This document shows positions 1 to 12,094 of a stretch of DNA of 64,000 bases, one piece after another. The stretch covers positions 420,381 through 484,380 of the forward strand of contig CAMPDV010000218.1 of the NCBI GenBank assembly GCA_946699065.1, read 5' to 3'. A program made the translations under genes and the position numbers. The first letter of the stretch is position 1. Every line of letters starts with the position of its first letter. The notes beneath the pieces were generated by a model that ran no database searches, was not told the origin of the DNA, and worked only from the letters and a program-made list of their open reading frames with translations. Source of the stretch: Loxodes magnus (lineage: Eukaryota; Ciliophora; Karyorelictea; Loxodida; Loxodidae).

Positions 1-1598
1 GTTTCTTTAATAAATAATCATATATAACAGTATTTAAAAGTAGTAATAATAAGGATATCAATGATTTTCTTGAGATGATAACTATATTTATCATGTATGT
101 ATGTAGAAGAGTATTTGAGGTATAATAATATGTTCCTTTTTTTTATAAGTGGATCATTGTAATAAAGAATTGTTTTATGCAAATATTAATAAAAATTACA
201 TTTTTAAGGATTATAAATTTTCATAAAGTTCCTTCAATTTCTCATTTAAAGAAAAAATATAAAAATGAGTATTTGAGGTTTCTAAAATTTAAAAGACTTT
301 AAAATGTATATTTGAGAAAGGATAGTTAGATAGAAACTTTAGATCTATTCTTAAAAACAACCAGAAAAGCTCTTCATACTTCATTAGAAAAAGCTAATAT
401 TTCAAAATGACAGATTTATAAGAGCAGAACTAGTATAGAATTTGAAAATACTAATATTATTCTAATTATGATCACAAAATTTGCTTTTATATTTTATTAA
501 TTATTTATATCTCAAATTTAAAATTATCTGACTGCTTATAAGCTCCATAATTTAGAGATAAAGAAGATTCAATTTAATCTCCTAATGCATCGCTTATTTT
601 TAACATAAATTTCTAAAGTTGCTAGTATATTTCATCTAAAGAACAGAATTTATCTAAGAATTATGAAGACAATTATTATGGCAATGTAGCATTATAGTTC
701 AACGGATATGTTACAAATTACTGTTCAAATGTATTGCTATTTTATTATTAAAACTTATACCTATAAATACATCATATATCATACTCAAGTACTTGCAAGC
801 ATTTGCTAGTATCTTTTAATATTTAGACTCATAAATATCCTTAATATTTATCAATATTTAATAATTTTAGATTGCTTTAGTTAATCCTATTTAATTTATT
901 CACTTATTTATATATCTACTTAAATTTAAATTTAATAATAGAATCTATTAGATCGATTGCAAATAATAGAAGCATTTGTTATAAATATTAAGTTTATATA
1001 GTGTAAATTTTATAATTTAATTAGTATAATATTGAAATTAAAACAATATATAAGCCTTATTATTAAGCTCTTATTTAGTATGCTATACGTGGAATTATAT
1101 ACTAATTATGTAGATTTAGTCATACTTTTAAAAATTATTTTAAGGTTTTATTTGGTATCTAATATTCTTAAAATCATTCAAGTGCCTTTACTTTACTTGG
1201 AAATCTAACTAGGATAACTAATCTAGTATAATAGATAAGGGATTGTAAGTTCATTTATCGGCTAAATATTTATCTAATTAGGGGATTTACTTAAAAGATG
1301 ACAGAGCTTAAAATATCATTTTAGAATTAATTTCTTTTAATTATATCCAAATGATATTAGTAGCTTATTTTAATGTCAATATTGTAAATGCTTATACACT
1401 TAAATTGCTTTTTATTTATTTATAGATAATAAGTGTTAATGTTCATCATTTAGAACTATCTGCTAAATATTCCCATTTATTTTATAACCTTTTGATACTA
1501 AGATTTTTGTAGTAATAGATTCATTTTTCTAAATTGTAAAATCTCCATTTTTTTTACTTATTTGCTTTAAATGATTTTTTTAAGTCAAATTTATAAAG
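1..1598. other. AT-rich stretch, no gene recognised
   Basis: Very AT-rich sequence with no frame whose composition or motifs stand out. Open frames are uninformative here because TAA and TAG are sense codons. I see no RNA gene or repeat. Confidence 0.5.
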
Positions 1599-2642
1599 AT
1601 GTTTTGGGCTATCGAATTAGAAGCTAACAAAAGCTATAAAATTCCTCAAACAAAAAATAAACTCCTTCATATTTCTCAAATTTCTTTTGGAGAATCTTCC
1701 GAAGAAGGAAGAACAATCTTACAGGTTTAGATAAATGGAGGGAAAAAGTTTGTAATAGGCTCTTTATTTAAAGGATAAGTAGAACATATCAGTTTAGACC
1801 TGTATTTAGATACAAACACTAGCACTACATTTTATACCTCTGGCCCAAATTCAGTAAATCTAATAGGATATTATGAGATTGAAGAATAAATTGGACTAGA
1901 AAGATTAAAGATAGATTAGTAATTAACCCAAGTATAAGAGATACCCTCTTAAGCATCCATTACTAATTTAGAAAATAAAAATAAAAAGAAAAAAACTAAA
2001 AAAAATGATAGTGAATCCTTAAAAAATGTTGACCAAACTTCTTAAAGTAAAAATTAGTTAGAAGAAACTAAAAAAGAATAAAGTCAAGATTAAACTCAAA
2101 ATCGAAATAAAGAAGAAGCTTAAGTTCCAAAAAATGTTGAAGAAAAGTAAAATAAAAGTGAAGTGAAGAAATCAAAGAAACAAGATACAAAAAATAAAAA
2201 GGAAAAAAAAGAGAAAAAAGCTAAAGAAAATTAAGAAGATAATTCCTCCGAAAGTGATGATTCATCATCTGAAGATGATAGTGATTCAAGTTCATCTGAA
2301 TCTGAAAAAGAAAATATCGAAGATTAAAGCAAAAATAGTTAAGAATAATCCTAAAAACAAGACGAATAAAAGTAGTAAAAACAATAATTAGGCTAGAAAA
2401 GAAAACTCTAGGGTAAAAATACCGAATCTTAGCCAATAAAAAAGCAAAAGAACTAAAATTAAAAGAAAGACTAATAATAAAAGAAAGGCGGAAAAAAATT
2501 TGATAAAAAAGACTTAAAATAAAATAAATTTGAGTTCTAGAATGCTAGCTTTGAAAACGAATAAAAATAACAAAAGCCAGGTGGACCATTTAATTAGGGA
2601 GGAAAGAAAATGAAGAACAAAAAAGGAAAATAGAAATCGTGA
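1599..2642 (+). CDS. Nucleoplasmin-like domain protein with acidic and Lys/Gln-rich tail
   Basis: 347 codons ending in TGA, with TAA/TAG read as Gln. Residues 1-95 match the nucleoplasmin-like (NPL) fold found at the N-terminus of FKBP39/FKBP46/Fpr4-type nucleolar chaperones and plant HD2 proteins. Seen: the start MFWAIELEANKSYKIP, then LHISQISFGESS, a LDLYL strand and the closing VNLIGYYEIEEQ, like the family's 'VxLxGYY'. After the domain comes a long low-complexity tail. It is rich in Lys/Glu/Gln, has a Ser/Asp/Glu block near residues 209-235 and ends in a basic Gly/Lys/Gln segment. No FKBP isomerase domain follows, although the family often carries one. By family the likely role is a nuclear or nucleolar histone-chaperone-like acidic protein. 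The start is the first ATG, and the domain begins right at it. No intron is needed. Confidence 0.82.
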
Positions 2643-4159
2643 GAATAATGAAAAAAGCATAAAACTTTTAATTAATTAAAAAGATTCATAATAATCAACG
2701 TTTTTTGTGTATTTGCAATTCTAAATCACTAAAGTCTTCTTATTTTTCTTGAATTTGATAAAAATGATTTAATAAACAAATTTTATTAATCAAATAATTT
2801 TAAATATATAACGATTAGCATTTACTTCGATTACTTAATTAATAAATCTTATTTGGTATAATTATGATGGATAAATGCAAATAAAATACCTTCTAAATTA
2901 TATTACATAATATTTAAAGCTTCTCTCAAGTATAAAAAATAGCCAAAATATAAGCAATATCACATACTAATTAATTGTATAAATACCAAATATTTATAGA
3001 TACAACTTTCTTGTAACTTAATATGATGGCTAAGCAAATAAAAAACTAAATCATAAATAAAATTTTTCTTTACAGTTATTAAACTTTCATCTAAACGATT
3101 TTTTTAGTGTCAAAATTAATAAGTTAGTATGCTTATTATTTAAATAGTACTTTAAATTTAAAAAAGTGATCCATGTAGGCAGTATTATTGAAATTAACTA
3201 CCACAAAACATACTCTTTGAATATAATATTTAGTAATTATCCTTATTTTTTTAACATTGATAACCCAAAAACTTTTACTATTTTACTAAAAATAACCTTA
3301 GAAGGCATTTTAAACTAAATAATAAATTAGTAAAAGTAGAAAAGTTAGATATCTAATAAGTATTACTTTTATACAGAAATAAAGTTTAATCTAAGAATAA
3401 ATTAAGCTTAATTCTTTATATTCAGAAACTAATTCTTAGTGTAATTGAAACTATAACTCCAACTATCTTTTCCATAGACATTTATTTTTTCGTAGTCAAG
3501 TATTAGCACTAGAAAGCCTTAAAATATCTTAGCATTAATATAATGATTCTCCCAAATAGATGATATTATGTATTTGCCTAAGATTGAATAAGAGTAATGA
3601 GTACTTTGATATATAATTAGTAAATTATAAATATATAATCTATAAGCTTTCTAAGTATCTAAAAAATAGTGCTTAAATTATGAAATTATTACTATATAAG
3701 CATTAATTTACATTGTCTTTACTCTTTTGCTTATTCTATATAATTTAGAATTATGTAAATAAACTAGTATATCAAAATGCTTTATAAGTAAACTGTAAAA
3801 TTAGAAAATTAACTTTCTTTATATTAAAATTAAGTAAAAAATAAAGGATGCTAAAGATAAGGGAATATTTTGATAATAATATATAATTATTTATTTAGTA
3901 TAAGATTCATTAGGCTGATAAATAGATAGGATATAAAGGATTTTTTAATTAAATTAAAATTTGTTAGTTATATATAGAACTGTCTCCTTGTATAGAAAAG
4001 GCATTATTTCATACTTAGAAAATCTAATAATTTTTAAATTGCAGCAGACTTAAAGATATTTACCATTATAATATAGTGATAATGAATCTTTGAGAAGAGA
4101 TAATATAGAAATAAAGTGTAGAAGATAGACGAAATGGTTAGAATAAAATTAGATAAAGC
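2643..4159. other. AT-rich intergenic stretch, nothing recognised
   Basis: About 1.5 kb of low-GC sequence between two genes. I found no domain, repeat or RNA gene in either strand. Confidence 0.5.
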
Positions 4160-4856
4160 TCATTCCTAATCTTTACTTTTACTCAGATCGGTTTCTTCTT
4201 GAGGAATTTCTTCATATGTTTCTGGTTCATATACTTAGCTATCTTCCTATTCATTTGCTTGCATACTATTTAATCCAGTGTCATCTAAATTAGTTGAAGC
4301 ATCGAAATCAACATCAGATTTTCCTTTATTATGATTAGCATGTTCGCTTAATTATCCTTAAATTACTTATGTAAAGGCAGCAGTCGCAACCTCAGTAGCT
4401 TTTTAGGGATTAGCAAGGAGAGCTTATTTAAATAGTTCCTTAGCTTAACTTATAGCAAAATTCTTAGCTTGATTTCCTGCTTCCTTTATAAATTAAGAAC
4501 TAGTTTTTTTCAACTGTATTATAACTTACTTAAGTAAGTCCATAATCAATATGTCCTTCATGATCAACAAGTAAAGGCCCAACTGCTTTATCATAAATTC
4601 AAACAGCTCCACCAAATCCATGCCACAAAAAGTAAACGAGTCTCATTTCAGAATAAAGAGGAATATACTTGTAAAAGATATTATAGAATATTCCATCAAT
4701 TAAAGTAACAACAAAGGCATGAATGATTCAATACTTCGCTCACTTTGTAACCATAGGGTCTAAATCATCCTTTTAATTGTAAATCTTTAAAGAAACATGC
4801 AAAGGATAAAGGTAAGAAGCAATGAACACTATTAACTCATATAATATTGTCTTCAT
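4160..4856 (-). CDS. REEP / TB2-DP1-HVA22 family membrane protein
   Basis: 226 aa after removing one 16-bp intron (4514-4529). The N-terminus reads MKTILYELIVFIASYLYPLH and continues through two hydrophobic hairpins. It contains family-type stretches 'KWAKYWIIHAFVVTLID' and 'EMRLVYFLWHGFGGAVWIYD', which correspond to the TB2/DP1/HVA22 core (YWxxxAFxxxxE... P.Y...K...lxWLxLP...GA..iY). Proteins of this family (REEP1-6, Yop1p) shape tubular endoplasmic reticulum through hairpin membrane insertions. The C-terminal third is soluble: an Ala/Lys/Gln helix ('QAKNFAISQAKELFKQALL'), then an acidic Glu/Ser tail. TGA is read as Trp in the core (for example YW and VW) and as the stop at 4160. Without the intron the tail would leave frame, so the intron call is firm. 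Confidence 0.88.
4514..4529 (-). other. 16-bp spliceosomal intron in the REEP gene
   Basis: On the minus strand the sequence is GTAAGTTATAATACAG. It starts with a canonical GTAAGT donor and ends in CAG. Removing it (16 = 1 mod 3) joins the TB2/DP1 core to an in-frame charged helix and acidic tail that ends on TGA. Leaving it in shifts the frame. Confidence 0.85.
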
Positions 4857-5209
4857 TTATTTTCTAATTTTAACTGATTATATAATTAAATATTTATTGC
4901 TACATTTAGAGATATCTATTACTATCAAAGATTATATAGTCAATCTTAACCTATAAATAGTTATTTATTTACTTTGAGTGTTATAGACTCAACTTTATAT
5001 CTAAGTGTACTAATTACAATAATACTTCATTAATCTGAACCTAGTTAGATATTCTAACAAAGCTGGAATTATTAATTTAGCCTCTAAAATATTTTAGGAT
5101 TATCATATCAAGTATTTTTAAATTAAAAGTTTAATTATTCTATTAAGTGAATACCGCAAATTATTTCTATCCTAAATTTAAATTAGAAACTAGTTGAAAA
5201 AGGAGGTAA
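4857..5209. other. Intergenic spacer between divergent genes
   Basis: About 350 bp of AT-rich DNA between the divergent REEP and F-box genes. It must hold both promoters. I see no distinctive element. Confidence 0.5.
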
Positions 5210-6652
5210 ATGAATCTAATGAAAGAAGCTAAAACTTATCTTATATCAACCCCTTATGTTTTTATGAAATCTATGTCACTAGAATAGCTAAACTTCCCTT
5301 AATTCATTCCTGGATTTTAAATAAAACTCTAATCTCTCCAGTTTTGATCTAATTATTTTTTAAATCTAGAAGAAAAGCAAAAACTGAATAACTAAGAGTC
5401 GTAGTTCTGGGTATTTAAGCCTTAAAGCTAATTTAGTAATGAAATTTTGTATGCGTAGTACAGTAAGTTGAGTGTATGGATGTAAGAAGTAAAGAAAGAG
5501 AATTCATAGATTACAGTAGTGTTTTATAACTTAAACTCAACTTTATTAAGCAAAGCTAAAGAGATAGTAAATAAGCTTACTATTGAAAACCTTATATAAA
5601 GGTAATACTATGACTATAATGAAAATAGAGTCAAATTTTGCGATTTCTAAAGCTATAAAAAAAGAGCTCTTATCTAAATTTTCTAGTATTGCACTGTAAA
5701 GGAAATAGTAACTTAGTTGAAAATGGTATGCAAAGAATGATATGCAACTACTGAAAATAAATAGCTTTGATGTGAGCTTTGCTATTTGTAGTTTAGATAA
5801 GAAGCTATTGACTAATTATGCAGTCAAGTAAAATTAGATAGGGTAAATAATTGAAAATGAGCATATGCTGCTTTGTTGTAAAAAAGCTGCTTTGAATGTA
5901 AGCTAATATGCTAGGATTTGATAATTGATCCAATCCTTTGAAAATAGTTTTGCAAAGATTGCCTTCTAGGACCTTTAAGAAGTTTATCTGATTAAGAAAA
6001 CATTGGAATCAGATAGTAAAGGTAGCCAAGGACTATTAATACTAAGATAAGAATTCCTGACGAAACTGATAGGCCTTTTAAATATAGAACCATAAATTAG
6101 AAACAGACCATAAAGTTGTTTTAAGTAAGTCAGAAATGAATATAAAAAAATGCAAAAAGTATCTAAATAACTAAAGGCAAAAATAACCAATAAGTCAGCT
6201 ATGTTTGTAAAATTGAGTAATAGTTGGACAATTAGAGAGCTCTTAAGAAAAGACAGATATTGGAAAATAGTAGCTTATTAAATTTAACTGAAAAGGAAAT
6301 TACAGCCATCATTAGAACAAAATCAGAAAATATGCATTATTTTTAAAAATTAAACGACTCAGATAAGTATATTGAACGTCTTAATGGCTTTACTAAGATT
6401 GAATAAATTGAGCAAGTTTATGTTATTTCAATGAAACCTGAATTTTAGCAGGATTCAACAAACGAAAAAATGTCTTAAATTTACAAATTTATATATAGTG
6501 GATACCCAAGTTTAAACTTGTTGATGAAGAAATATGGTACTCTAAAGAGAAAAAGTGATAATCAACCAATAAAGAACTTTAACAAGACTATTACTTAAAT
6601 TGTTTTCAAAAAAGTAAATACTATTTATATAACACTTTACTATTTTAACTGA
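5210..6652 (+). CDS. F-box-like protein with Cys-rich segment
   Basis: 480 aa ending in TGA. Around residues 145-195 there is an F-box-like block: 'ALIQIFQYCTVKEIVTQLKM' followed by VCKEWYATTENKQLWCELC. This fits the family pattern of an IF-x-L run, a V-C-K-x-W core and a terminal xLW. Such proteins usually act as SCF ubiquitin-ligase adaptors through Skp1. Right after it lies a cluster of Cys residues (CFECKLIC... LWKQFCKDCLLG), which may bind zinc. The rest is Gln/Lys/Asn-rich with no domain that I recognise, so the substrate-binding part is unknown. Two ATGs lie close together (5210 and 5219, same frame). I use the first. Trp codons are mostly TGA. Confidence 0.68.
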
Positions 6653-7188
6653 GTAAAGCAGTTTTATCTGCTTAAATTAAATCCATAAGTTAAATTATTA
6701 AAGAAGTAGCTGTAGCTAGTTAGCTTGTATTTATTTTAAATTATTAATACTTAAATGCTAATAATAGGAACTAAAGAGATTTTAGTTACTAAAGTATTTT
6801 AAAGAAATTTTGCCTTATTTGAGCATTAATGGAATGTAATCTTTTAATTTTCCTTTTCACCTCTTTAAATTAGCAATGATGTAATTATTAATAAAGTTAC
6901 CGATTGATTTAAGCTTAACCTTAATGATTATTTCTCTAACGTTAATTGAGATATCTCATAATGCTATACCTTTACACTTAACTAAATTCTATTAATACTT
7001 ATTTCATAATAACTATAATTACCAAACTAATAGTTATTACTCTTTATAAATAAAGGAAAAATATGTATTCATTATTAGTTCTTTAATTATGCTAATATTA
7101 ATGTCTAATTTCATGATAATAACCTCTTTAAATAGGACTAAATGATGGAATTTAGCTTTTAATTAAAAAATCATATAAAATTAGTTTT
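6653..7188. other. AT-rich spacer between convergent genes
   Basis: About 540 bp between the ends of the F-box and kelch-like genes. Nothing recognisable. Confidence 0.5.
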
Positions 7189-8094
7189 TCATTTGCTTTC
7201 AGCCAAAAAACTCCACTTAGCATGTTTAATGTTGTATTTGCATACATTTGATTAAAAGTCGTACAGATATATATTAGATTATAACAGGATAGGAGCATTT
7301 TAGACATACTAATTAGAAGAAATTCATTTATCTCCATGAGACTTTACAGTCTTAAAATCCCACAAATAAGTAACTTCATGACTTCCTCCATTATCTCAGC
7401 AAAAGCAAACGTCTGTTTTATTTTCATAAATTGATGTAGCTGATCCTGAGTTAAAAAGAACTCCTCTTTCAATTCAGGTATTATTGATAGGATTGAATTC
7501 GCTTATTTTGTTTTATAAATATCCACCAAATATATGCAAGCTTTATTAGCCCCAAGCAGTTCCGAAAGTTTAAGTTTCGTATGGTAGATCCTAAATGTCA
7601 TAGAATTCTTTATCACTAAATTTATAATACTAGCAACTCTTAAAAAGGTTAAGCTAAGAATTTCTTCCTGAAATTATATAAATATGATCTTTTTAGTTTC
7701 AACAAGTTCTATGCAAATGCCTTGGAATCTTAAGCTAGTAGTTAATTATAGATCTATTTTCATAAAATTGAAATCTATTAGAGTTATTTCCTCCAGAAAT
7801 CAATAAAAGGCTATTTTTTAATTGCTCTATAAAAGTATTGTTTGGTTCTATATTTTATATGTTTAGTGGTTTCTTTTCTTACTTTAACGTCTGCGAGTTA
7901 AAGTTCAGTAAAATATCCGAGCTTATTAAAACAGTGAGATAATAATATTAATAGCAAAGATTAGGAAACACTTCATATTTCTAGAGTAAAAGAGGTAATC
8001 TCTGAAAGTAAAGGCCTATCTAGGAATAATTAGTTTAAGATTTAAGTTTTTTCCTTAGAAATAATAATTTTATTATCATATCTTACTTATTCAT
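7189..8094 (-). CDS. Kelch-repeat-like beta-propeller protein
   Basis: 301 aa ending in TGA. From about residue 110 there are kelch-type units: 'LLLISGGNNSNRFQFYE', 'DHIYIISGRNSQLNLF', 'LHIFGGYLQNKISEFN' followed by PINNTWIERG. Each carries the doubled Gly (or SG/GG) after a hydrophobic strand, and the third also has the Trp typical of a kelch blade. Five to seven blades usually close a propeller. Only about four are evident, so the propeller may be short or diverged. The first 100 residues lack a BTB or F-box that I can see. Kelch propellers are protein-protein interaction modules, and no specific partner can be inferred. Confidence 0.68.
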
Positions 8095-9229
8095 TATCTT
8101 CTCTCTATTAATTATTAACTAAAAGCCTTTTCATAAATACCAGTATTATTTTTAACTATTTTAACCCTTTTAATTGGGAATCTACAAAGAGTGATTTTTG
8201 TTTTATCAAAAATATATAGCAAGCAAAGACAGACTAATAAAAAAGGAATTAAAAGCTAAAGTTACTAAAGTGGTAGGATGATATCTGTTAGTACTTTATT
8301 CTATAACTTTAGTAAATATATAATAGCAAAATTAATGTAAATTCAAAGGTATTAAATCATTAAAATAATAAGATTACTCAAGCAAGCTGAAAATTTTAAT
8401 CTTAAATAAGACATTCATGCAAGCAAAATAATTAACAATAGTGACTTTATTGCAATCGCTATCTATTTTACTTTGATCTGAATAATCTTTTATGGATTAG
8501 GTTTTCTTTCTATCTTAATATGAATATAAAAATACATAGGATAGATGCTATTTTAAGCAATATTCTCAAATTTTGATTAAAAGGAATATGATTAGAGTTT
8601 CTTTTATCTTCTAATAAGTTGATACATTATAAACAGCTTACCGTTAACTAATAAACATTAAACAATAATAAAAATAATTGCAAGGAAAGAGAAATATTGC
8701 ACTGATATTTAGAAGAATAGTAAAAATAGAACTTTATATGCTTATTAAATATTATTAAAAAGATACTTATAAAAGTAGGTATTCTTTAAAAATTGGTAAG
8801 TATAGTCATTAAATAAACTAACATCAAAAGACTAATTATTATCTTAAAATTAAGGCCACAAGCTAGAATATCAAGATACCTTCTTTATTTTCATTAACAT
8901 ATTTAAATATCGTCAAAATATAACTGATTAATTTTAAATTAATATACATAAGGTAAGAGAAGCAAAGCTATAGATAATTTGATTCCTTTTTTCTTATTCT
9001 TAAACTTCCAGAATCTGCTTTAGGTTTAAAATTCATATGTAAAGGTTAAGTAGAATATAAGCAAGAAACCTATTTAAAGTATTAGATTAATATCAAATGA
9101 AATTAACAAATCCACTAGAAACTCTATAAAAATATAGAAATAAAGAGAGTTTAAATGCCTAACTGTTTGATTAAAAGCAGTAAAGGAAATTTAATAAATT
9201 TAGATATAATGTCCAATATTAAATGTATG
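8095..9229. other. AT-rich stretch, no gene recognised
   Basis: About 1.1 kb of low-GC sequence. No frame gave convincing protein composition. Confidence 0.45.
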
Positions 9230-10177
9230 TCATAATTTGTATCCAGTTCCCTAAAATGGTACATATCCTCTTCCTCCACCTAATGGTTAACTTTATGGAT
9301 GCTAAATATTAGTAAACCTTGCTTATTAATTAAGATTTGTATTTGAAATTGGATTGCTTTAGCCAGTTCTTGCTTGTTCATGTTAAGATTAAGAGATATT
9401 TTGAGAGCTAGGCTAAGATAGTTAAGTCTGTTATTAAGAATTAGGATTTGTCTAAGGTTATTGACGTTATTACGATAGAAGTTACTAATTGTATTAGCTC
9501 CAATAATCTCTGCTCTAAGTTTGATTAAACCCAAAAGATTGTGGCTGCTAATTACTTTATTGATGGCTTTAATGAGGCCTCTAATAGTCTTCTTAGTCAT
9601 ATCTGTCATAATCATATCCTCTGTTTTAATTTCCTCCATATCCTTATCGATCATAGTTATCATAGGTATTAGAATATCCACCGCTTGGAAACATACTATA
9701 CCCTTCTGGTAATTGACTCTTAAACTCTTTATAAGCTTAATATGAAAAGTAACCAGCAACTAAATAGAAAGGAATCATTAATCCTCATAAGTAAATAGCT
9801 ACAGGAGGGATCTGACGGATCTACTGAGACACACTTGGGTCATAAGAATATAAATTAGGTTCTTGCTAATTGGGATTTTGGTTATAAGCTTAGTGGCTAG
9901 AACTACTCGGTTACGAAGTAAATTTCATAACACAAGTAATCAAATCAAAGGCTATCATAATCATATAGAAGATCATACTACAAGGATCCATATTCTTATA
10001 ACCACAATACAGTATCCATGCTGCGAGTAAAATAGTAAGTCCTTCAAAGAAACTGATGAAAAAGAAAATAATACCTAGTGAAATCTAGAAATAAAATACT
10101 ATCTACAATTGCTTCTAAAGTTTTAAAGCTCTTTAAGTTGGGTTTTCCACAATAGGAACTCCGTTAGCGCACAACAT
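9230..10177 (-). CDS. Multi-pass membrane protein with Gln/Tyr/Gly-rich tail
   Basis: 315 aa ending in TGA. Hydrophobic segments lie at about residues 30-60 ('VFYFQISLGIIFFFISFFEG' and following), 65-95 (SMIFYMIMIAFDLITCVM) and 130-155 (PPVAIYLWGLMIPFYLVAGY). They give three or four membrane spans with short loops. The C-terminal 150 residues are low complexity, rich in Gln, Tyr, Gly, Asn and Arg (GGYSNTYDNYDRQGYGG), and end in GGGRGYVPFQGTGYKL, which looks like a deliberate terminus. Prion-like Q/Y tails of this kind often mediate condensation or trafficking interactions. I do not recognise the family. Confidence 0.7.
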
Positions 10178-10770
10178 TTTTATTGTTATTTAATATAAAA
10201 ATAATATCAACTTTAAACAACTTTAATCTTCAATACCATCACTATTACAACTATGTCTTAAATCATTTATTCAGATAAAGCTAAAATATCTAAAATACCA
10301 AAAATATACATAGCAAGAAAAATCTAAATAAATTTAAGACAAATCTAATCTAAACAACTAGAAGAAATGTAACTTTTCAATAAAAGAGTTAAGATTACAA
10401 AAGAAGTTAAAGTTATATTTCATTAACATCTAAAAAAATATTGCTGAATCTGACTATGAAAAAAAAAATCAGAATCAATGATCTAAAGCAAATATATCAT
10501 ATCATTTAATTTATATCTTAATCAATAATTAAATTAAACTCTTTATATAAATTTTTAATACTTGTAAATAGAATCGCTTTACTTCAAAAATAGGTAAAAT
10601 TTATAATTGAGACAAGTAGAATAATAATAATATGAAATAAATTAAGATGATCAATAGTTTAATTAATAAAATATTAAATTAGTTAAATAACAGTATCATT
10701 TTAATTTGATACTAAAGCTTAGATTTTTGCTTAAGCATTTTAGATAATTAATTTCTTTTTTTGCAATAAA
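10178..10770. other. AT-rich intergenic stretch
   Basis: About 590 bp. Nothing recognised. Confidence 0.5.
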
Positions 10771-11469
10771 TCATTAAAACTAAAGTTTGCTTTTACAGTT
10801 TGGACAAGTAGGCATAAGTTTTAACCACTAGCAAATGCATGGCTCGTGAAATAAGTGAAGGCAAGGAAGTACTATAACTTTTTCCAGAGGGATAAATACA
10901 TTAATACAAACAGTGCAGGTATCTCCTTTCATTTTTTTAGCGTCATATTATTCGACAGGCAATTGCTTTATCTATTGATCAGAGAGACCATTTTTTTTTA
11001 TAACATTCTAATACTATGCATTTAAGGCTCTTATCTATTATTACATGAAAGCCATTTCTTATAGTTATATGAGAATCATCAATTCATTCAGTTATTAAGT
11101 TAATTAGTCATAATGAGCTAGATATTACTCATACATAGATACTGCATTTCCATTTCTCACTCGTCTAGCTACTCTTTAAATTGGTTATTTGTTTTCTTCT
11201 TGCTATTATTTTGCTTCTTCCTTTTTTTTATTTTATTCATTTTATCGTTTCTACTTTAATGTTTGAAGCATTTTTTACTCTTCCTGATATTCACTTTACT
11301 GCTTTTTAGATGAGCAAACAAGTTATCTATTAGAGCCTTTTAGTTATCGTACCAAGGACTATAATCTAATATTAACTGAAGATCTTGGAAATAATGATTT
11401 ATCGTTTTATCCATCAAAAACTTTATTTAATCACGCCAAATTTTTTTCTAGTGCTATTTTATCTTCCAT
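10771..11469 (-). CDS. RING-H2 finger protein (probable E3 ubiquitin ligase)
   Basis: 232 aa ending in TGA. A complete RING-H2 lies at the C-terminus: Cys185, Cys188, Cys203, His205, His208, Cys211, Cys222 and Cys225 (CTVC...PCLHLFHEPCICQWL...CPNC). The spacing C-x2-C-x14-C-x-H-x2-H-x2-C-x10-C-x2-C and the Trp after the sixth ligand are those of E2-binding RINGs. The N-terminal 175 residues are a charged Gln/Glu/Lys coiled-coil-like region with no membrane span. By family it should pass ubiquitin from an E2 to substrate. Specificity is unknown. Confidence 0.88.
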
Positions 11470-12094
11470 TAAATAAATTTAAGCTTCTTATAAAGATAAT
11501 ATTTAAATCTAATCTAATATGCTAGTCATTAATATCATGAAAATTTATTCAAGTTTTTAAATTTTCTTACATACACAAAAAATTATCACAATAGTTGAGT
11601 AAGACTCAAATAAGCAAACTGGTAGAAAAAGAGAGAGGACTTTGAGATAATAAATAGACATAAAGAAATAGATTAATATCTATAGCTTATTTAAAATATT
11701 AATAAAGAAATAACTTTCTTCATTCATATAGTTACTATATCATAATCTTTCAAAAAATGGTTAAAAGTATTTTATATTCATTAAAGTGTTTATGCATAAT
11801 TTACCCAAGACATTCAAATAAGAGTCAAATAGTTAAAGTAGTGAGTATATTAAATTTAAAATTAAATGATAAAGTAACTAGATTGAGTATTTAGGATTAA
11901 TAAACGAATAGCTAAATTTAGTAATTAAGCAGATATTAAAATAATATAAAATATATTTCTATAGTAATTATTTATTGAAGATACCTTTAACTAAAATTTA
12001 TCTAGATTAATAGCTATTAATGCGTTCAGAAGAATAAGGAAATATCTTTATATGAAAATAAAATACTAAAGAGCATACATTAATAGTTTCTTCT
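11470..12094. other. AT-rich intergenic stretch
   Basis: About 620 bp. Nothing recognised. Confidence 0.5.

Noticed and set aside
9280-9759. 159-residue minus-strand open frame under the standard code
   Set aside because: It is a shifted frame inside the Gln/Tyr-rich membrane-protein gene (9230-10177), which reads far better with TAA/TAG as Gln.
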